Assembly (NCBI RefSeq): GCF_002221525.1
Contig: NZ_CP011029.1
Location: forward strand, 496,001 to 560,000
Source: Pseudoalteromonas espejiana DSM 9414
GTDB lineage: Bacteria > Pseudomonadota > Gammaproteobacteria > Enterobacterales > Alteromonadaceae
Reading direction: 5' to 3'
DNA: 64,000 nt
The notes under the pieces were generated by a model that saw only the letters and a list, made by a program, of their open reading frames with translations, was not told the DNA's origin and did no database searches. Positions 46,420-56,590 of the stretch are shown piece after piece. How positions within the stretch are numbered: position 1 is the stretch's first letter; every line of letters starts with the position of its first letter. The translations under genes and the position numbers were made by a program.

Positions 46420-48074
46420 TATTGCTTCCTTGGTTTTGGATCGGCTGGTAGCGCTTTGTCAAAAATAAACATATTAGGTTGCTCATTCAAACCGCGTGTT
46501 AATGGCTGAATTTCTTCACTTAGGCGTTTAAATTCAAGTAATGTTTGTTGTAACTGATGATGAAACTCAGACCCTGCTTGGTAGCTGGCCATTGTTTTAT
46601 CAAATTGGCGCATGGTCACTTCAAACTGCTCCATACTCTTTGTCATTTTGTCAAAATTACGATTAAAATCACCCGGTAAATTTTGTGTGTCGGGCTGGCT
46701 TAGCAGCTCGCGCATCTCGTTTGCCAGTGATTGATAATCGCTAAAGGTTGCTTGCATTTGCGCTAGGCTGTCTTCTATTTTTAAATCGTTTACTTTGTTA
46801 AGTACGTCCGATACTTGGTCGGCAAGTACGGTAATACCGCTTGAAATACTCGGAAATACGTCGTATTGCGCAAGTTTTGCTAAATGAGCTTTAGGTGCGT
46901 CGGGGTATATATCAAAATCTACATACACAGCGCCGGTAAGTAGGTTACCCGGTTTTAAAGAGGCGCGCATACCATTTTTAATCCAACCCGTTAGGCTGCT
47001 TTGCCAAAACTCTTTAGCTGCTGCGCTGTCGTGGTATAAGCGGCCATACTCTACTTTTATAAGCACAGGTACCGCAGTATTATGATTTTTAAAGTGAGCC
47101 GGTTTACCATTTACAATAATGTTGGCGGGCGCCTCTACAACGGTGCCAATACGCGTACCTCTGTATTCAACAGGTGCGCCAGGGCGAAGGCCTCTAATTG
47201 ATTGTTCAAAGTCAATAATGTAGTAATCAAAGTCGTAAAAACGCTCCTCTAGGGCTTCTTTATAACTTTGACTAAGAGAAAAGTTATGTCCGTTTTGCGC
47301 AATATCGCCTGGTGCTTGTTGTTCAGGTAAGCCGACTGATATGCCACCTTTGAGTAGTTTACTCAAAGACCCTGTGCTTATATTTATACCATCGGCCGAA
47401 AGGTCAATTTCAATGCCTGCGTTTACCCAAAAAATAGAGTTAAGAGTAATAAGATTTTGATACGGCTCGTTAATAAAAATACCGTATTTCATTGCTTGGT
47501 TTTTCCAATCAAAAGTAGCCGTTTCGATTTGGCCAATCTTATAATTTTTAAAAAATATACCGGTACTTACTTCTAGGACTTCTGCGTTATAGCTAAGTAA
47601 CTGAAAACGTCCACCTTGAACGTCTTTACCAATTAATGCAGGCTCGTCTTGTAGGGCAAAACGTTCTTTTAATTTTTTACTTTCGCCAGGTGCAAACTCC
47701 AAATACACGCCTGATAAAAGTGTACTCATACCGCTAATGCCAGTCTCGTCTATACGGGGTTTTACAACCCAAATTTTTGCATCTTCAGTTAATAACGAGT
47801 CGTAGTTTTTATCTATCTGCGCACGAGCGATTACGCTGTCTTGAGAATCTGATAAGCGTATAGCATCTATTTGGCCAATTTTAACACTACGTACTTTTAT
47901 TTCAGTTTTGCCTGCAATAATGCCCTCTGCATGGGGCATTTTTATATAAATAGTGGGCCCTACATTCGCCTGATATTGGTACAGCATCCACAGGCCCACC
48001 AACAAGGCTACCAGAGGAATAATCCATATGGCTGAAATTTTTGGTTGCTTTGTTACATTCGCCGTTTCGGTCAT
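46419..48074 (-). CDS. pqiB: MCE-family intermembrane transport protein PqiB
   Basis: A 551-residue inner-membrane-anchored protein. A TM helix lies at about 16-34 (WIIPLVALLVGLWMLYQY). Three MCE domains follow (about 40-130, 155-240 and 285-390: PHAEGIIAGKTEIKVRSVKI; AEVLEVSTGIFFKNYKIGQI; RGLRPGAPVEYRGTRIGTVV). A long helical C-terminal region includes RQFDKTMASYQAGSEFHHQL. It forms a hexameric tube carrying lipids between membranes. It overlaps pqiA (ATGA) and pqiC. The operon helps envelope stress survival; E. coli pqi is induced by paraquat. Confidence 0.92.
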   Translation of the reverse strand: MTETANVTKQPKISAIWIIPLVALLVGLWMLYQYQANVGPTIYIKMPHAEGIIAGKTEIKVRSVKIGQIDAIRLSDSQDSVIARAQIDKNYDSLLTEDAKIWVVKPRIDETGISGMSTLLSGVYLEFAPGESKKLKERFALQDEPALIGKDVQGGRFQLLSYNAEVLEVSTGIFFKNYKIGQIETATFDWKNQAMKYGIFINEPYQNLITLNSIFWVNAGIEIDLSADGINISTGSLSKLLKGGISVGLPEQQAPGDIAQNGHNFSLSQSYKEALEERFYDFDYYIIDFEQSIRGLRPGAPVEYRGTRIGTVVEAPANIIVNGKPAHFKNHNTAVPVLIKVEYGRLYHDSAAAKEFWQSSLTGWIKNGMRASLKPGNLLTGAVYVDFDIYPDAPKAHLAKLAQYDVFPSISSGITVLADQVSDVLNKVNDLKIEDSLAQMQATFSDYQSLANEMRELLSQPDTQNLPGDFNRNFDKMTKSMEQFEVTMRQFDKTMASYQAGSEFHHQLQQTLLEFKRLSEEIQPLTRGLNEQPNMFIFDKALPADPKPRKQ

Positions 48075-49300
48075 GCTTTATTCTCTGAAGTTTTGTTTTT
48101 AGGTGAATCCCACAGCAAGCGCGGATCAAACGCGTGGGCGGCCATCATTTGGCATATTACCATAACAGTAAAAAAGACAATGCCAACGCCTGGGGTTATC
48201 GACATTAAGTTACCTAATTGCACTAGTGCAACCAGTATAGCAACTACAAATACGTCTATCATTGACCATTTGCCAATAAATTCAGTAAGTTGATAAATTT
48301 TAGTATACCCTTTGGTGTGTCTGTTTGCAGGTTTTGCAACCATAATACATAAAAAGCTCAGTACAAACGCTTTGGCGAGTGGCACTACTACACTTGCAAA
48401 AAATATGATGGCGGCAATAGGGTAAGAGCCACTTTTCCAAAGCGTAAGCACGCCCCCTATTAATGTAGAGGGAGATTCATCGCCTAGGCTGGTGGTGTGC
48501 ATAATTGGCAGTAAATTAGCGGGTATATAACATAATACCGAGGTTACCAACCACGCAGTGGCTTTTTGCACACTATTTGGGTTTCTAATATGTGTTTTGC
48601 TATGGCAGCGCGGGCAGTAGTCATCTTTACAAAGTTGATGGCACACGTGACAAGCTTTAATGTTTTGATCAATAGCGCGTTTGGCGTGCGAGGCTTCTTC
48701 AACAAATTCAACCGGTTTAATTTGTGCCCATAACCTTGGCCTATTTAAGTGGGCAAGCGCCGCAATATATAAAATTACAAAACCAATATAAGCCCAAAAA
48801 CTAGCTCCAAAGCTTATATCAGCAAGCGACATAATTTTTACCATGCTTACCAACACGCCAATTAAAAAAATCTCTGACATGATCCAAGGTTCAAGTGCCA
48901 AGGTAAATTTTAATAAACGCCTTGCTATGCCTTGAGGTAAGGCACTTAGTAGCCCTAAATGCATGGGTATTAAAATAACGAGTAAACTCATTGGCAAAGC
49001 AATTATGCTCAAGTCTATAAATAAGCCAAGCAATTCACTATCGTAATTAAATAAAATACGGGCGGCATCGGGTAAGGTAATGGTTTGAGTAATGCCACTA
49101 CTACTAAATGAAATAAAAGGGTAAAACATACTACTTAATAACATAAGCAATGAGCCAACACTGAGTGCCACAACTTGGCTGTCATGGTTTACGTCTGCTT
49201 CGCATAGTTTATGTTGGCAATGGGGGCATATTGCCATTTGCTTAGCGGCTATTCTTGGTAAGTCAATTATCAGGTCGCAGCACGGGCAAATAGTTTGCAA
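48071..49300 (-). CDS. pqiA: PqiA-type inner-membrane protein
   Basis: A 409-residue protein of the paraquat-inducible A family, normally two PqiA domains. Each domain starts with a zinc-ribbon-like cysteine set: CPCCDLIIDLPRIAAKQMAI with CPHC at the N-terminus, and CHVCHQLCKDDYCPRCHSKT at about residue 216. Each is followed by four TM helices. It is thought to hand lipids to PqiB. First gene of pqiABC; translation of pqiB is coupled by an ATGA overlap. Confidence 0.92.
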   Translation of the reverse strand: MQTICPCCDLIIDLPRIAAKQMAICPHCQHKLCEADVNHDSQVVALSVGSLLMLLSSMFYPFISFSSSGITQTITLPDAARILFNYDSELLGLFIDLSIIALPMSLLVILIPMHLGLLSALPQGIARRLLKFTLALEPWIMSEIFLIGVLVSMVKIMSLADISFGASFWAYIGFVILYIAALAHLNRPRLWAQIKPVEFVEEASHAKRAIDQNIKACHVCHQLCKDDYCPRCHSKTHIRNPNSVQKATAWLVTSVLCYIPANLLPIMHTTSLGDESPSTLIGGVLTLWKSGSYPIAAIIFFASVVVPLAKAFVLSFLCIMVAKPANRHTKGYTKIYQLTEFIGKWSMIDVFVVAILVALVQLGNLMSITPGVGIVFFTVMVICQMMAAHAFDPRLLWDSPKNKTSENKA

Positions 49301-49404
49301 GTTATAACCATAAAAGAAGAATGTTTACGCAATTTTGCTATATTTAAGCTATTAATACAACGCGATTAATCATAAAGCGTAGTAACGACACGTTAAAGGT
49401 CATC

Positions 49405-50139
49405 ATGTATCACTTATTACTGTGCTTTATTTTATATTTATTATTAAGCACAAACGCCTTAGCAGCCCCACCAAAAAAGCCCATTGTTATTGCTGCAAGC
49501 GCAACCATTCCTCCGTATGTAATAGAAAAAACAGACTCAGGTATACAGCTTGATATTATTAAAGCTGCATTGGTTGAACAGGGTGTTAGTAATATTGTGG
49601 TTATTTATATGTCTAACAAACGGGCTGAACAACAGCTGCATAGCGGAGGGGTAGATATACTGCTTAACTATGCCGGTAAGATAGGCACTGGTATTTACCC
49701 TAGTAAGTCTGTTTTGAGCTATCAAAATGTGGCCATTTCACTAAAAAAGAAAAACTATAAAATAAGTACGGTTTTAAATTTAAATAATAAAAGTGTATTG
49801 GGCTTTCAAAATGCAACCGCTTATTTGCCAAGTCATTTTGCAAAACAGGTGAGCCAGTTTGCAACCTATGAAGAGGTTGTTAATCAGCGTGCACAAATTG
49901 ATAGGTTAATGAAAGAGTGGGTTGATGTAATTGTACTTGATAAGCGCATTTTTTATTATTACAACAACGATTACCCGCATTCATTGCCTGTTAGTGTTCA
50001 TACTATTTTTCCAAAAGCGCCAAGGCCAGCTTATTTTAATAACCCGTTACTGCAACAAACATTTGATAAAGGCCTACTTGCTATAAAGCAAAGTGGTAAA
50101 TACCAGCAGCTATTAAATGTAAACGGCCAAGCTAAATAG
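49405..50139 (+). CDS. Periplasmic solute-binding protein, family 3-like (orphan)
   Basis: A 244-residue exported protein. The signal peptide ends NALA (residue 20), then PPKKPIVIAASATIPPYVIE and GIQLDIIKAALVEQGVSNIV, the first lobe of an SBP_bac_3 protein. A second lobe includes SVLGFQNATAYLPSHF and VIVLDKRIFYYY. No transporter genes are near. It is unrelated in detail to the one at 7117. The ligand is unknown. An inverted-repeat element begins ten bases after the stop. Confidence 0.72.
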   Translation: MYHLLLCFILYLLLSTNALAAPPKKPIVIAASATIPPYVIEKTDSGIQLDIIKAALVEQGVSNIVVIYMSNKRAEQQLHSGGVDILLNYAGKIGTGIYPSKSVLSYQNVAISLKKKNYKISTVLNLNNKSVLGFQNATAYLPSHFAKQVSQFATYEEVVNQRAQIDRLMKEWVDVIVLDKRIFYYYNNDYPHSLPVSVHTIFPKAPRPAYFNNPLLQQTFDKGLLAIKQSGKYQQLLNVNGQAK

Positions 50140-50149
50140 CGTGTAATTA

Positions 50150-50309
50150 TACCAATCCGCATAATTAAGAGATCTATTTTGAGGTTGGATAAACGTGTTG
50201 ATAGCAAGGCAAAAAATTCGCTGTTTAGTTGTTCTAAATGAGAATTTTTTAACACAGATAGCGACACGTTTAGCCCCTGAAAATGATTAAGTATTATTGC
50301 GGATTGGTA
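50150..50309. repeat. Intergenic inverted-repeat element, copy B (160 bp)
   Basis: The ends TACCAATCCGCATAATTA and, at the right, TATTATTGCGGATTGGTA form a long imperfect inverted repeat. It fills the space between two convergent genes exactly: its last base adjoins the stop codon of the thioesterase gene. It is close to copy C at 54727. Confidence 0.8.
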
Positions 50310-51131
50310 TTAGTCAAATAAGGCAACTGTTTGGCGGGTAAGGGCGATTAGTTCGCCTGATTGTGACCAAATACAGCCATCTTCTAATCCGTAGCCACCT
50401 TTGGCATGGTGAGTAATCGCTTCAAAACCAAGCCATTCACCTGGGGTTAGCTTAGGCTCTTGTACAAACTCTAAATACCATGACATGCTACTTGCTGGCG
50501 CAGGTTGCTTAAACATTTGTAGCAATGTGGGTGGCCAAGCATCTGTTAGTGCAATGATATGCGCTTCTGTAATGGTTTCGGGAGTGTGTTTAAAGCGCAT
50601 CCAGCCGCCTAAATGCGAGGTCTCAGCAGCACTAAATGGCATAGCACCTTGTTGTGGGCATAAATCTACGTGCTGAAAAAACTCAGGCATTTGGCCTTTA
50701 ATAAAAGGCAAAGTGTGGCGAGTATCAACATCTTTTAAACCCATGGTTTTAGATACTGGCACATTTACACCTGACTCTCTGTCAATTGCAAAGCATGCTT
50801 GTACAATTACGCACACTTGTTCGCTTTGAATTACTTTAGCTAAAACTTGAGTACTACTTTTACCCTGGCGTAAAATTTCTACTGACAACGAAAAAGGGGT
50901 ATCGGCTAATAACGGGCCGACAAAATTAGTACTTAATGATAGTAGCCTGCGTGAAGGGTCTACTTGCTTTCTTATTGCTTGATAAAGTAATGCAGCTGAA
51001 AGGCCACCAAAAGCGGTTCTGCCTTGGCACCAATTTGCAGGAAACTGCATTGTGGCACTTTGTTGTATTGACTGAGTGTGTGAAGTGTTAGAAATAGCCG
51101 ACGCTTGTTTTAATAAGTCATCAAAATGCAT
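50310..51131 (-). CDS. Acyl-CoA thioesterase-like protein (double hot-dog fold)
   Basis: About 273 residues from the ATG at 51131. The in-frame ATG 15 codons upstream is rejected since AAGGAC precedes this one. The N-terminal hot-dog has CQGRTAFGGLSAALLYQAIR and LLSLSTNFVGPLLADTPFSL; the C-terminal has MSWYLEFVQEPKLTPGEWLG and GCIWSQSGELIALTRQTVAL, close to TesB-like thioesterase-superfamily proteins. It probably hydrolyses an acyl-CoA. Monocistronic; the repeat element forms its 3' edge. Confidence 0.8.
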   Translation of the reverse strand: MHFDDLLKQASAISNTSHTQSIQQSATMQFPANWCQGRTAFGGLSAALLYQAIRKQVDPSRRLLSLSTNFVGPLLADTPFSLSVEILRQGKSSTQVLAKVIQSEQVCVIVQACFAIDRESGVNVPVSKTMGLKDVDTRHTLPFIKGQMPEFFQHVDLCPQQGAMPFSAAETSHLGGWMRFKHTPETITEAHIIALTDAWPPTLLQMFKQPAPASSMSWYLEFVQEPKLTPGEWLGFEAITHHAKGGYGLEDGCIWSQSGELIALTRQTVALFD

Positions 51132-51298
51132 TGTAATAGTCCTTGAAATTATCTTTATGAGACATATATAGCACATATCAACTGGTCAGACTAGTTGTGT
51201 TAAATAGGTGCATTTGTCTTAAAAAACATCAAACCCTACTTTTATTAAGGTTTTTTGTTAAATAAATTACAAAAAATGAATTTTTTTTCATTTTTACA

Positions 51299-51327
51299 GT
51301 TGAATTAACTTTGTGGCATCCCTATTT
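51299..51327 (+). promoter_or_regulatory. Heat-shock (sigma-32) promoter of dnaK
   Basis: GTTGAAT (51299-51305) and CCCTATTT (51320-51327) are 14 bases apart, close to the RpoH consensus CTTGAAA and CCCCATNT. The leader to the ATG is about 40 bases. Confidence 0.65.
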
Positions 51328-51373
51328 ACTAGTCATCGAACGTATTAACGAATTTTGAAGTTGGAGAAGATTC

Positions 51374-53296
51374 ATGGGTAAAATTATTGGAATCGATTTA
51401 GGTACTACAAACTCTTGTGTTGCAGTACTTGATGGTGATAAAGCACGTGTTATTGAAAATGCGGAAGGCGATCGCACAACCCCGTCTATTATTGCGTACA
51501 CGCAAGACGGCGAAACATTAGTAGGTCAACCTGCTAAGCGTCAAGCGGTTACTAACCCAACTAACACGTTATTTGCAATCAAGCGTTTAATTGGTCGTCG
51601 TTTTGAAGACGAAGAAGTACAACGCGATATCGGCATTATGCCGTTTAAAATCATCAAAGCTGATAACGGCGATGCATGGGTAGAAGCGGGCGGCGAAAAA
51701 CGCGCTGCACCACAAATTTCTGCTGAAGTACTTAAAAAAATGAAAAAAACTGCAGAAGACTTCTTAGGTGAAGAAGTAACTGAAGCGGTAATTACAGTAC
51801 CTGCATACTTTAACGATTCACAACGCCAAGCAACAAAAGATGCTGGCCGTATTGCGGGTCTTGAAGTTAAACGTATTATCAATGAGCCAACTGCTGCTGC
51901 TCTTGCTTACGGCATGGACAAAAACAAAGGCGAAAACATTGTTGCAGTTTATGACTTAGGTGGTGGTACTTTCGATTTATCAATCATTGAGATTGACGAA
52001 GTTGAAGGCGAGCACACGTTTGAAGTACTTGCTACAAATGGTGACACTCACTTAGGTGGTGAAGATTTCGATAACCGCGTAATCAACTACTTAGTAGCTG
52101 AATTCAAGAAAGATCAAGGCATTGACCTTAAAACTGATCCACTTGCAATGCAACGTGTTAAAGAAGCTGCTGAAAAAGCAAAAATTGAACTTTCATCTGC
52201 ACAATCTACAGAAGTTAATCTTCCGTACGTAACTGCTGATGCAACAGGTCCTAAGCACATGAACGTGAAATTAACACGTGCTAAGCTTGAGTCACTTGTT
52301 GAAGACTTAGTAACTAAGTCAATTGAACCACTTAAACGTGCACTAGCTGATGCTGATTTATCAGTAAATGATATTAACGATATCATTTTAGTAGGTGGTC
52401 AAACACGTATGCCATTAGTACAAAAAACAGTTGCAGAGTTCTTTGGTAAAGAGCCACGTAAAGATGTTAACCCTGATGAAGCCGTAGCCGTAGGCGCAGC
52501 AATTCAAGGTGGTGTATTAGCGGGCGACGTTAAAGACGTACTATTACTAGACGTTTCTCCATTATCTCTAGGTATTGAGACAATGGGTTCAGTAATGACT
52601 GCGCTAATTGAGAAAAACACGACGATTCCTACTAAGAAATCGCAAACTTTCTCTACTGCAGAAGATAACCAATCTGCAGTAACGATTCACGTACTACAAG
52701 GTGAGCGTAAGCGTTCTAGCGACAACAAATCTCTAGGTCAGTTTAACCTAGAAGGTATTCGTCCTGCGCAACGTGGTACACCACAAATCGAAGTAACATT
52801 CGACGTAGATGCGGACGGTATCTTACATGTATCTGCTAAAGATAAAGATACAGGTAAAGAGCAAAAAATCACGATTCAAGCGTCTTCAGGCTTAAGCGAT
52901 GAAGAAGTAGAGAAAATGGTTCGTGATGCAGAAGCTAACGCTGAAGAAGATAAAAAGTTTGAAGAGCTAGTAGCTGCACGTAACCAAGCTGATGCAATGG
53001 TTCACGGTACACGTAAGCAAATTGAAGAAGCTGGCGATGCCCTTCCAAGTGAAGACAAAGACGCAATCGAAGCGGCTGTAGTTGACCTTGAAGGCGCAAT
53101 TAAGAGCGACGACAAAGCAGAAATTGAAGCTAAAACGCAAGCACTTGCTGAAAAGTCTCAAAAGCTTATGGAAATTGCTCAAGCTAAAGCGCAACAAGGT
53201 GGCGCGGATGCAGGTGAGCAACAGCAACAACAGTCTGCTAAGCAAGACGACGATGTAGTTGATGCAGAGTTTGAAGAAGTAAAAGACGACAAGTAA
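51374..53296 (+). CDS. dnaK: Hsp70 chaperone DnaK
   Basis: A 640-residue cytoplasmic chaperone that binds exposed hydrophobic peptides with ATP-driven cycles, aided by DnaJ and GrpE. The ATPase domain shows [27 protein letters not shown] and [13 protein letters not shown]. The interdomain linker is [18 protein letters not shown]. The helical lid has a Gln/Asp-rich tail ending [13 protein letters not shown], the usual DnaK end. Length equals the family norm. A GGAGAA ribosome site and a sigma-32-type promoter precede it. dnaJ follows after 200 bases; grpE is not in the window. Confidence 0.99.
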   Translation: MGKIIGIDLGTTNSCVAVLDGDKARVIENAEGDRTTPSIIAYTQDGETLVGQPAKRQAVTNPTNTLFAIKRLIGRRFEDEEVQRDIGIMPFKIIKADNGDAWVEAGGEKRAAPQISAEVLKKMKKTAEDFLGEEVTEAVITVPAYFNDSQRQATKDAGRIAGLEVKRIINEPTAAALAYGMDKNKGENIVAVYDLGGGTFDLSIIEIDEVEGEHTFEVLATNGDTHLGGEDFDNRVINYLVAEFKKDQGIDLKTDPLAMQRVKEAAEKAKIELSSAQSTEVNLPYVTADATGPKHMNVKLTRAKLESLVEDLVTKSIEPLKRALADADLSVNDINDIILVGGQTRMPLVQKTVAEFFGKEPRKDVNPDEAVAVGAAIQGGVLAGDVKDVLLLDVSPLSLGIETMGSVMTALIEKNTTIPTKKSQTFSTAEDNQSAVTIHVLQGERKRSSDNKSLGQFNLEGIRPAQRGTPQIEVTFDVDADGILHVSAKDKDTGKEQKITIQASSGLSDEEVEKMVRDAEANAEEDKKFEELVAARNQADAMVHGTRKQIEEAGDALPSEDKDAIEAAVVDLEGAIKSDDKAEIEAKTQALAEKSQKLMEIAQAKAQQGGADAGEQQQQQSAKQDDDVVDAEFEEVKDDK

Positions 53297-53367
53297 TTGT
53301 TGGCTGAGCTTCTAACTAGCCTAAACATTATGATTTGCTCAGGTTTTTAGGGTAGGATGAACTTTTG

Positions 53368-53400
53368 AGGCGCGCAGGCTACAGCTTGTCGCGCCTTTTG
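53368..53400 (+). terminator. Hairpin between dnaK and dnaJ
   Basis: AGGCGCG (53368-53374) pairs with CGCGCCT (53390-53396), followed by TTT. It probably attenuates transcription, giving less dnaJ than dnaK message. Confidence 0.65.
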
Positions 53401-53497
53401 CATGTATTTAAGGTTTAAAATTTTCATGATAAATCGATGTGATTTATCGGTTTATCCCGCAGCTTAGCTGCAAATAGAAAAGAGTAGTGTGATAGAT

Positions 53498-54643
53498 ATG
53501 TCAAAACGCGATTATTACGAAGTCCTCGGCGTAAGCAAAGATGCAGGCGAGAGAGACATAAAAAAAGCGTATAAACGCTTAGCGATGAAATATCACCCAG
53601 ATCGTACCGCCGGTGATAAAGATCTCGAAACTAAATTTAAAGAAGTAAAAGAAGCTTACGAGATTTTAACCGACGATCAAAAACGTCAAATGTATGACCA
53701 ATACGGCCATGCTGCCTTTGAACAAGGCGGTGGCGGCGGTCACGGTGGCTTTGGCGGTGGTGGTCAAGGCGATTTTGGTGATATTTTTGGTGATGTGTTT
53801 GGTGACATTTTTGGAGGCGGCGGCGGTGGTCGACGTCAATCTCGTCAGCAACGCGGATCAGACTTACGTTACAACATGGACTTAAGCTTAGAAGAAGCTG
53901 TACGTGGTAAAGACGTAGAAATTAAAGTACCAACATGGGTTAGCTGTGAACCGTGTGATGGTAGTGGTGCCAAGCCTGGCTCTAAGCCAAAAACATGTAC
54001 TACATGTCATGGTGCGGGCCAAGTACAAATGCGCCAAGGTTTTTTTGCTGTTCAGCAAACCTGTCCTACGTGTCAGGGTCAAGGCCAAATTATTTCAGAC
54101 CCTTGTAACAAGTGTCATGGACAAGGGCGTGTTGAGAAAACTAAAACTCTGTCGGTTAAAATTCCAGCTGGCGTAGATACAGGCGATCGTATTCGTTTAA
54201 CTGGCGAAGGCGAAGCGGGCATGCACGGTGCACCTGCAGGTGATTTATATGTACAAGTATCAGTACGTGAACACCCAATTTTTGTACGCGATGGCAACAA
54301 CTTGTACTGTGAAGTGCCTATTAGCTTTACAACCGCTGGTTTAGGTGGCGAGATTGAAGTACCGACACTTGATGGCCGTGCAAAACTTAAAATACCGTCT
54401 GAAACACAAACGGGCAAAATGTTCCGTATGCGTGGCAAAGGTGTTAAATCAGTGCGCAGTGGTTCACAAGGTGATTTAATTTGTAAAGTGGTAATTGAAA
54501 CGCCAGTTAATTTAAATGAGCGTCAACGAGAGCTACTTAAAGAATTAGATGAGAGCATGGGTAAAGACAGCTCTAAAAATCGTCCAAAAGAGCAAGGCTT
54601 TTTTGACGGGGTTAAAAAGTTTTTTGATGACCTAACTAAGTAA
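53498..54643 (+). CDS. dnaJ: Hsp40 co-chaperone DnaJ
   Basis: About 381 residues from the ATG at 53498 ([17 protein letters not shown]); a GTG three codons earlier is a weaker choice. The J-domain has the HPD motif (KYHPDRT, about 32-34). A Gly/Phe-rich linker follows, then four CxxCxGxG zinc repeats ([32 protein letters not shown]) and a substrate-binding C-terminal domain. It stimulates DnaK ATPase and delivers clients. It is third-standard in length. It probably shares the dnaK heat-shock transcript through the weak hairpin between them. Confidence 0.98.
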   Translation: MSKRDYYEVLGVSKDAGERDIKKAYKRLAMKYHPDRTAGDKDLETKFKEVKEAYEILTDDQKRQMYDQYGHAAFEQGGGGGHGGFGGGGQGDFGDIFGDVFGDIFGGGGGGRRQSRQQRGSDLRYNMDLSLEEAVRGKDVEIKVPTWVSCEPCDGSGAKPGSKPKTCTTCHGAGQVQMRQGFFAVQQTCPTCQGQGQIISDPCNKCHGQGRVEKTKTLSVKIPAGVDTGDRIRLTGEGEAGMHGAPAGDLYVQVSVREHPIFVRDGNNLYCEVPISFTTAGLGGEIEVPTLDGRAKLKIPSETQTGKMFRMRGKGVKSVRSGSQGDLICKVVIETPVNLNERQRELLKELDESMGKDSSKNRPKEQGFFDGVKKFFDDLTK

Positions 54644-54663
54644 TTAGTAGTTTTCATTTAATA

Positions 54664-54697
54664 AAAAAAACGGTGCTTTTAGCGCCGTTTTTTTTGC
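54664..54697 (+). terminator. Terminator after dnaJ
   Basis: AACGGTGC pairs with GCGCCGTT through one G-U pair and is followed by eight T. Confidence 0.8.
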
Positions 54698-54726
54698 TTA
54701 AACCAATGTGTTTATATGCTATTTTG

Positions 54727-54933
54727 TACCAATCCGCATAATTAAGTGATCTATTTTAAGGATGGAAAAGCGTGTTGATAACAAGGCAAAAAATTTGTTA
54801 TTTAGTTGTTTTCGGCAATTGCTCCTGCATTGCCCTACCTTCTGCATCCATGCAGTCGTAAATGAGAATTTTTTAACACAGATAGCGACACGTTTAGGCC
54901 CTAAAAATGATTAAATATTATTGCGGATGGGTA
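54727..54933. repeat. Intergenic inverted-repeat element, copy C (207 bp), with internal insertion
   Basis: The ends TACCAATCCGCATAATTA and TTATTGCGGATGGGTA are inverted. It is nearly identical to copy B except for a 48-base insert at about 54811-54858 that contains CTGCATCCATGCAG, a small perfect hairpin. It lies between dnaJ and the ybaK gene. Confidence 0.8.
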
Positions 54934-54964
54934 TTAATACTAAGTTAGTAATGGAAAAAGCGTT

Positions 54965-55426
54965 ATGACACCTGCAATAGAAACACTTAAAAAGCTAAAT
55001 ATACAATTTGATGTACTTAGTTATCAGCACGAGGTAAATAATACCCACTATGGTATGGAAGCGGTTGAAAAGCTAAATCTTAACAGTGCTCAGGTTTTTA
55101 AAACCCTAGTGCTTGAAACCCACGAACAGGCGCTTATTGTTGCGCTTACAAGCGTTGATGAGCAAGTTAATTTAAAGCAACTTGCTAAATTATATAAGGC
55201 AAAAAAACTAACACTTGCCGATGCTAAAAAAGTGCACGCTAGTACGGGTTACGTATTAGGTGGCGTAAGTCCACTTGGGCAAAAAAAACGATTGAAAACC
55301 TTTATCCATAAACGTGCTTTAAATTTTACTACCATTTACGTAAGCGCTGGAAGGCGAGGTCTGGAAGTGGCGCTTAGCCCCAATGATTTAGGGCGCGCAA
55401 TTGATGCAACGTTTGCTGAATTTTAA
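54965..55426 (+). CDS. ybaK: Cys-tRNA(Pro) deacylase, YbaK family
   Basis: A 153-residue trans-editing enzyme that removes wrongly attached cysteine from tRNA-Pro. The family elements are visible: NNTHYGMEAVEKLNLNSAQV, VFKTLVLETHEQALIVAL, the lysine region AKLYKAKKLTLADAKKVHAS, and TGYVLGGVSPLGQKKRLKTF. It has no signal peptide and the length matches E. coli YbaK (159). It stands alone after the repeat element. Confidence 0.93.
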   Translation: MTPAIETLKKLNIQFDVLSYQHEVNNTHYGMEAVEKLNLNSAQVFKTLVLETHEQALIVALTSVDEQVNLKQLAKLYKAKKLTLADAKKVHASTGYVLGGVSPLGQKKRLKTFIHKRALNFTTIYVSAGRRGLEVALSPNDLGRAIDATFAEF

Positions 55427-55544
55427 ATTAAACCTGTTAGTTAGCAAAGCAACAAGCATAAATTTCATGTTTATAATTTGCTGCTTACTTCATTATTAAC
55501 TACAGTCAAAATACCTTTATACACTCTTCGGTGTGGCTGTATGT

Positions 55545-55949
55545 ATGACCTTTACGGACATTAACTTTTTCGCGGTACTTGTGGCAGCACTTTCCTCTTT
55601 TATGCTTGGTGGCATTTGGTATTCAAAAGCGCTTTTTAAAAATGCATGGTTAGAAAGTATCGGTCTTACCGAGTTAGATTTGCATTCAGCCAAGCCGACC
55701 TTAATTTTTGGTGCTAGTTTCTTTTTAGCCATGGTATCGGCATGTGTGCTTTCATTGTTTTTAGGTAAAGAGGCAGGGATAGGCGAGGGCGCGTTTACTG
55801 GATTTGCAATTGGCCTATTTTGGGTTGGTAGTTCGTTGGGGCTAAGTTATATATTTGAACAACGGCCCATAAAGTTATTTTTAATTAATGGCGGCTACCA
55901 TACGCTGCAGTTTTCTTTAATGGGCTTAATTATAGGTGTTTGGCCTTAA
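55545..55949 (+). CDS. DUF1761 family membrane protein
   Basis: A protein of about 134 residues. ATG at 55545 (MTFTDINFFAVLVAALSSFM) is favoured over GTG four codons earlier, though neither has a clear ribosome site. Four TM helices fill it. FMLGGIWYSKALFKNAWLES is the DUF1761 signature. The family has no known function. Neighbours give no hint. Confidence 0.8.
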   Translation: MTFTDINFFAVLVAALSSFMLGGIWYSKALFKNAWLESIGLTELDLHSAKPTLIFGASFFLAMVSACVLSLFLGKEAGIGEGAFTGFAIGLFWVGSSLGLSYIFEQRPIKLFLINGGYHTLQFSLMGLIIGVWP

Positions 55950-56065
55950 TTTTGAATTTGTGTTAATAATATACTCTTATAAGTAGTTACAGTGGGTAAT
56001 CTAAGTTAATTTGGTTTTAGTTAACTTAGTGATGGCGGGCTAGCACTTTTTTGGTAAACAAAGTT

Positions 56066-56434
56066 ATGAAAATTTTAGTTGTGGATGATATGCCATTAAT
56101 GCGCCACGTTTTAATAAATATGTTAAGGCAGTTGGATTATAAAAATGTAGTTGAAGCTACCGATGGCCTACAAGCATTAAAGTTATTGCGCGGACAACAT
56201 TTTGATTTAGTGATCACTGACCTGCATATGCCAAAAATGGACGGCGTAAACTTACTTGATAATATTAGAAGCGACGAGGCTCTTTCGCAGTTGCCAGTTG
56301 TTATGGTTACCTGTGAAGATAGCTCTGATGCCGTAAAACAAGTTATTAAAGCTAAAGTGTCTGGGTTTATAGTAAAACCATTTAATATGAATGTACTATC
56401 GGCGCAATTAAATCGCTTTTTTTTTAGAGATTAA
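56066..56434 (+). CDS. Single-domain response regulator (CheY-like)
   Basis: About 122 residues from the ATG at 56066; a TTG five codons upstream is less likely. It is a bare receiver domain: acidic pair in ILVVDDMPLMRHVL, phosphoacceptor in LVITDLHMPKMDG, the Thr in VMVTCEDS and the Lys in GFIVKPFN. No output domain, so it acts by protein contact, as in chemotaxis or a phosphorelay. There is no kinase gene beside it; the nearest is the DctB-like kinase at 57475. Confidence 0.9.
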   Translation: MKILVVDDMPLMRHVLINMLRQLDYKNVVEATDGLQALKLLRGQHFDLVITDLHMPKMDGVNLLDNIRSDEALSQLPVVMVTCEDSSDAVKQVIKAKVSGFIVKPFNMNVLSAQLNRFFFRD

Positions 56435-56590
56435 CGTATCCGCAAGTAACATTGCACTTCACATATTACTTTTATGCTTGGCATGTAAATATCTACCCCT
56501 TCAATGAAACTTCAGTCCCACACATCACATCTGCAATTAAAAGTGTTAAAATTCTTCCTTTAATTTGTTTCAAAGACTAAAAGAGGGCCT

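Noticed and set aside
53707..53830. Glycine-codon-rich repeat
   Set aside because: This is the normal Gly/Phe linker of DnaJ, not a separate repeat element.
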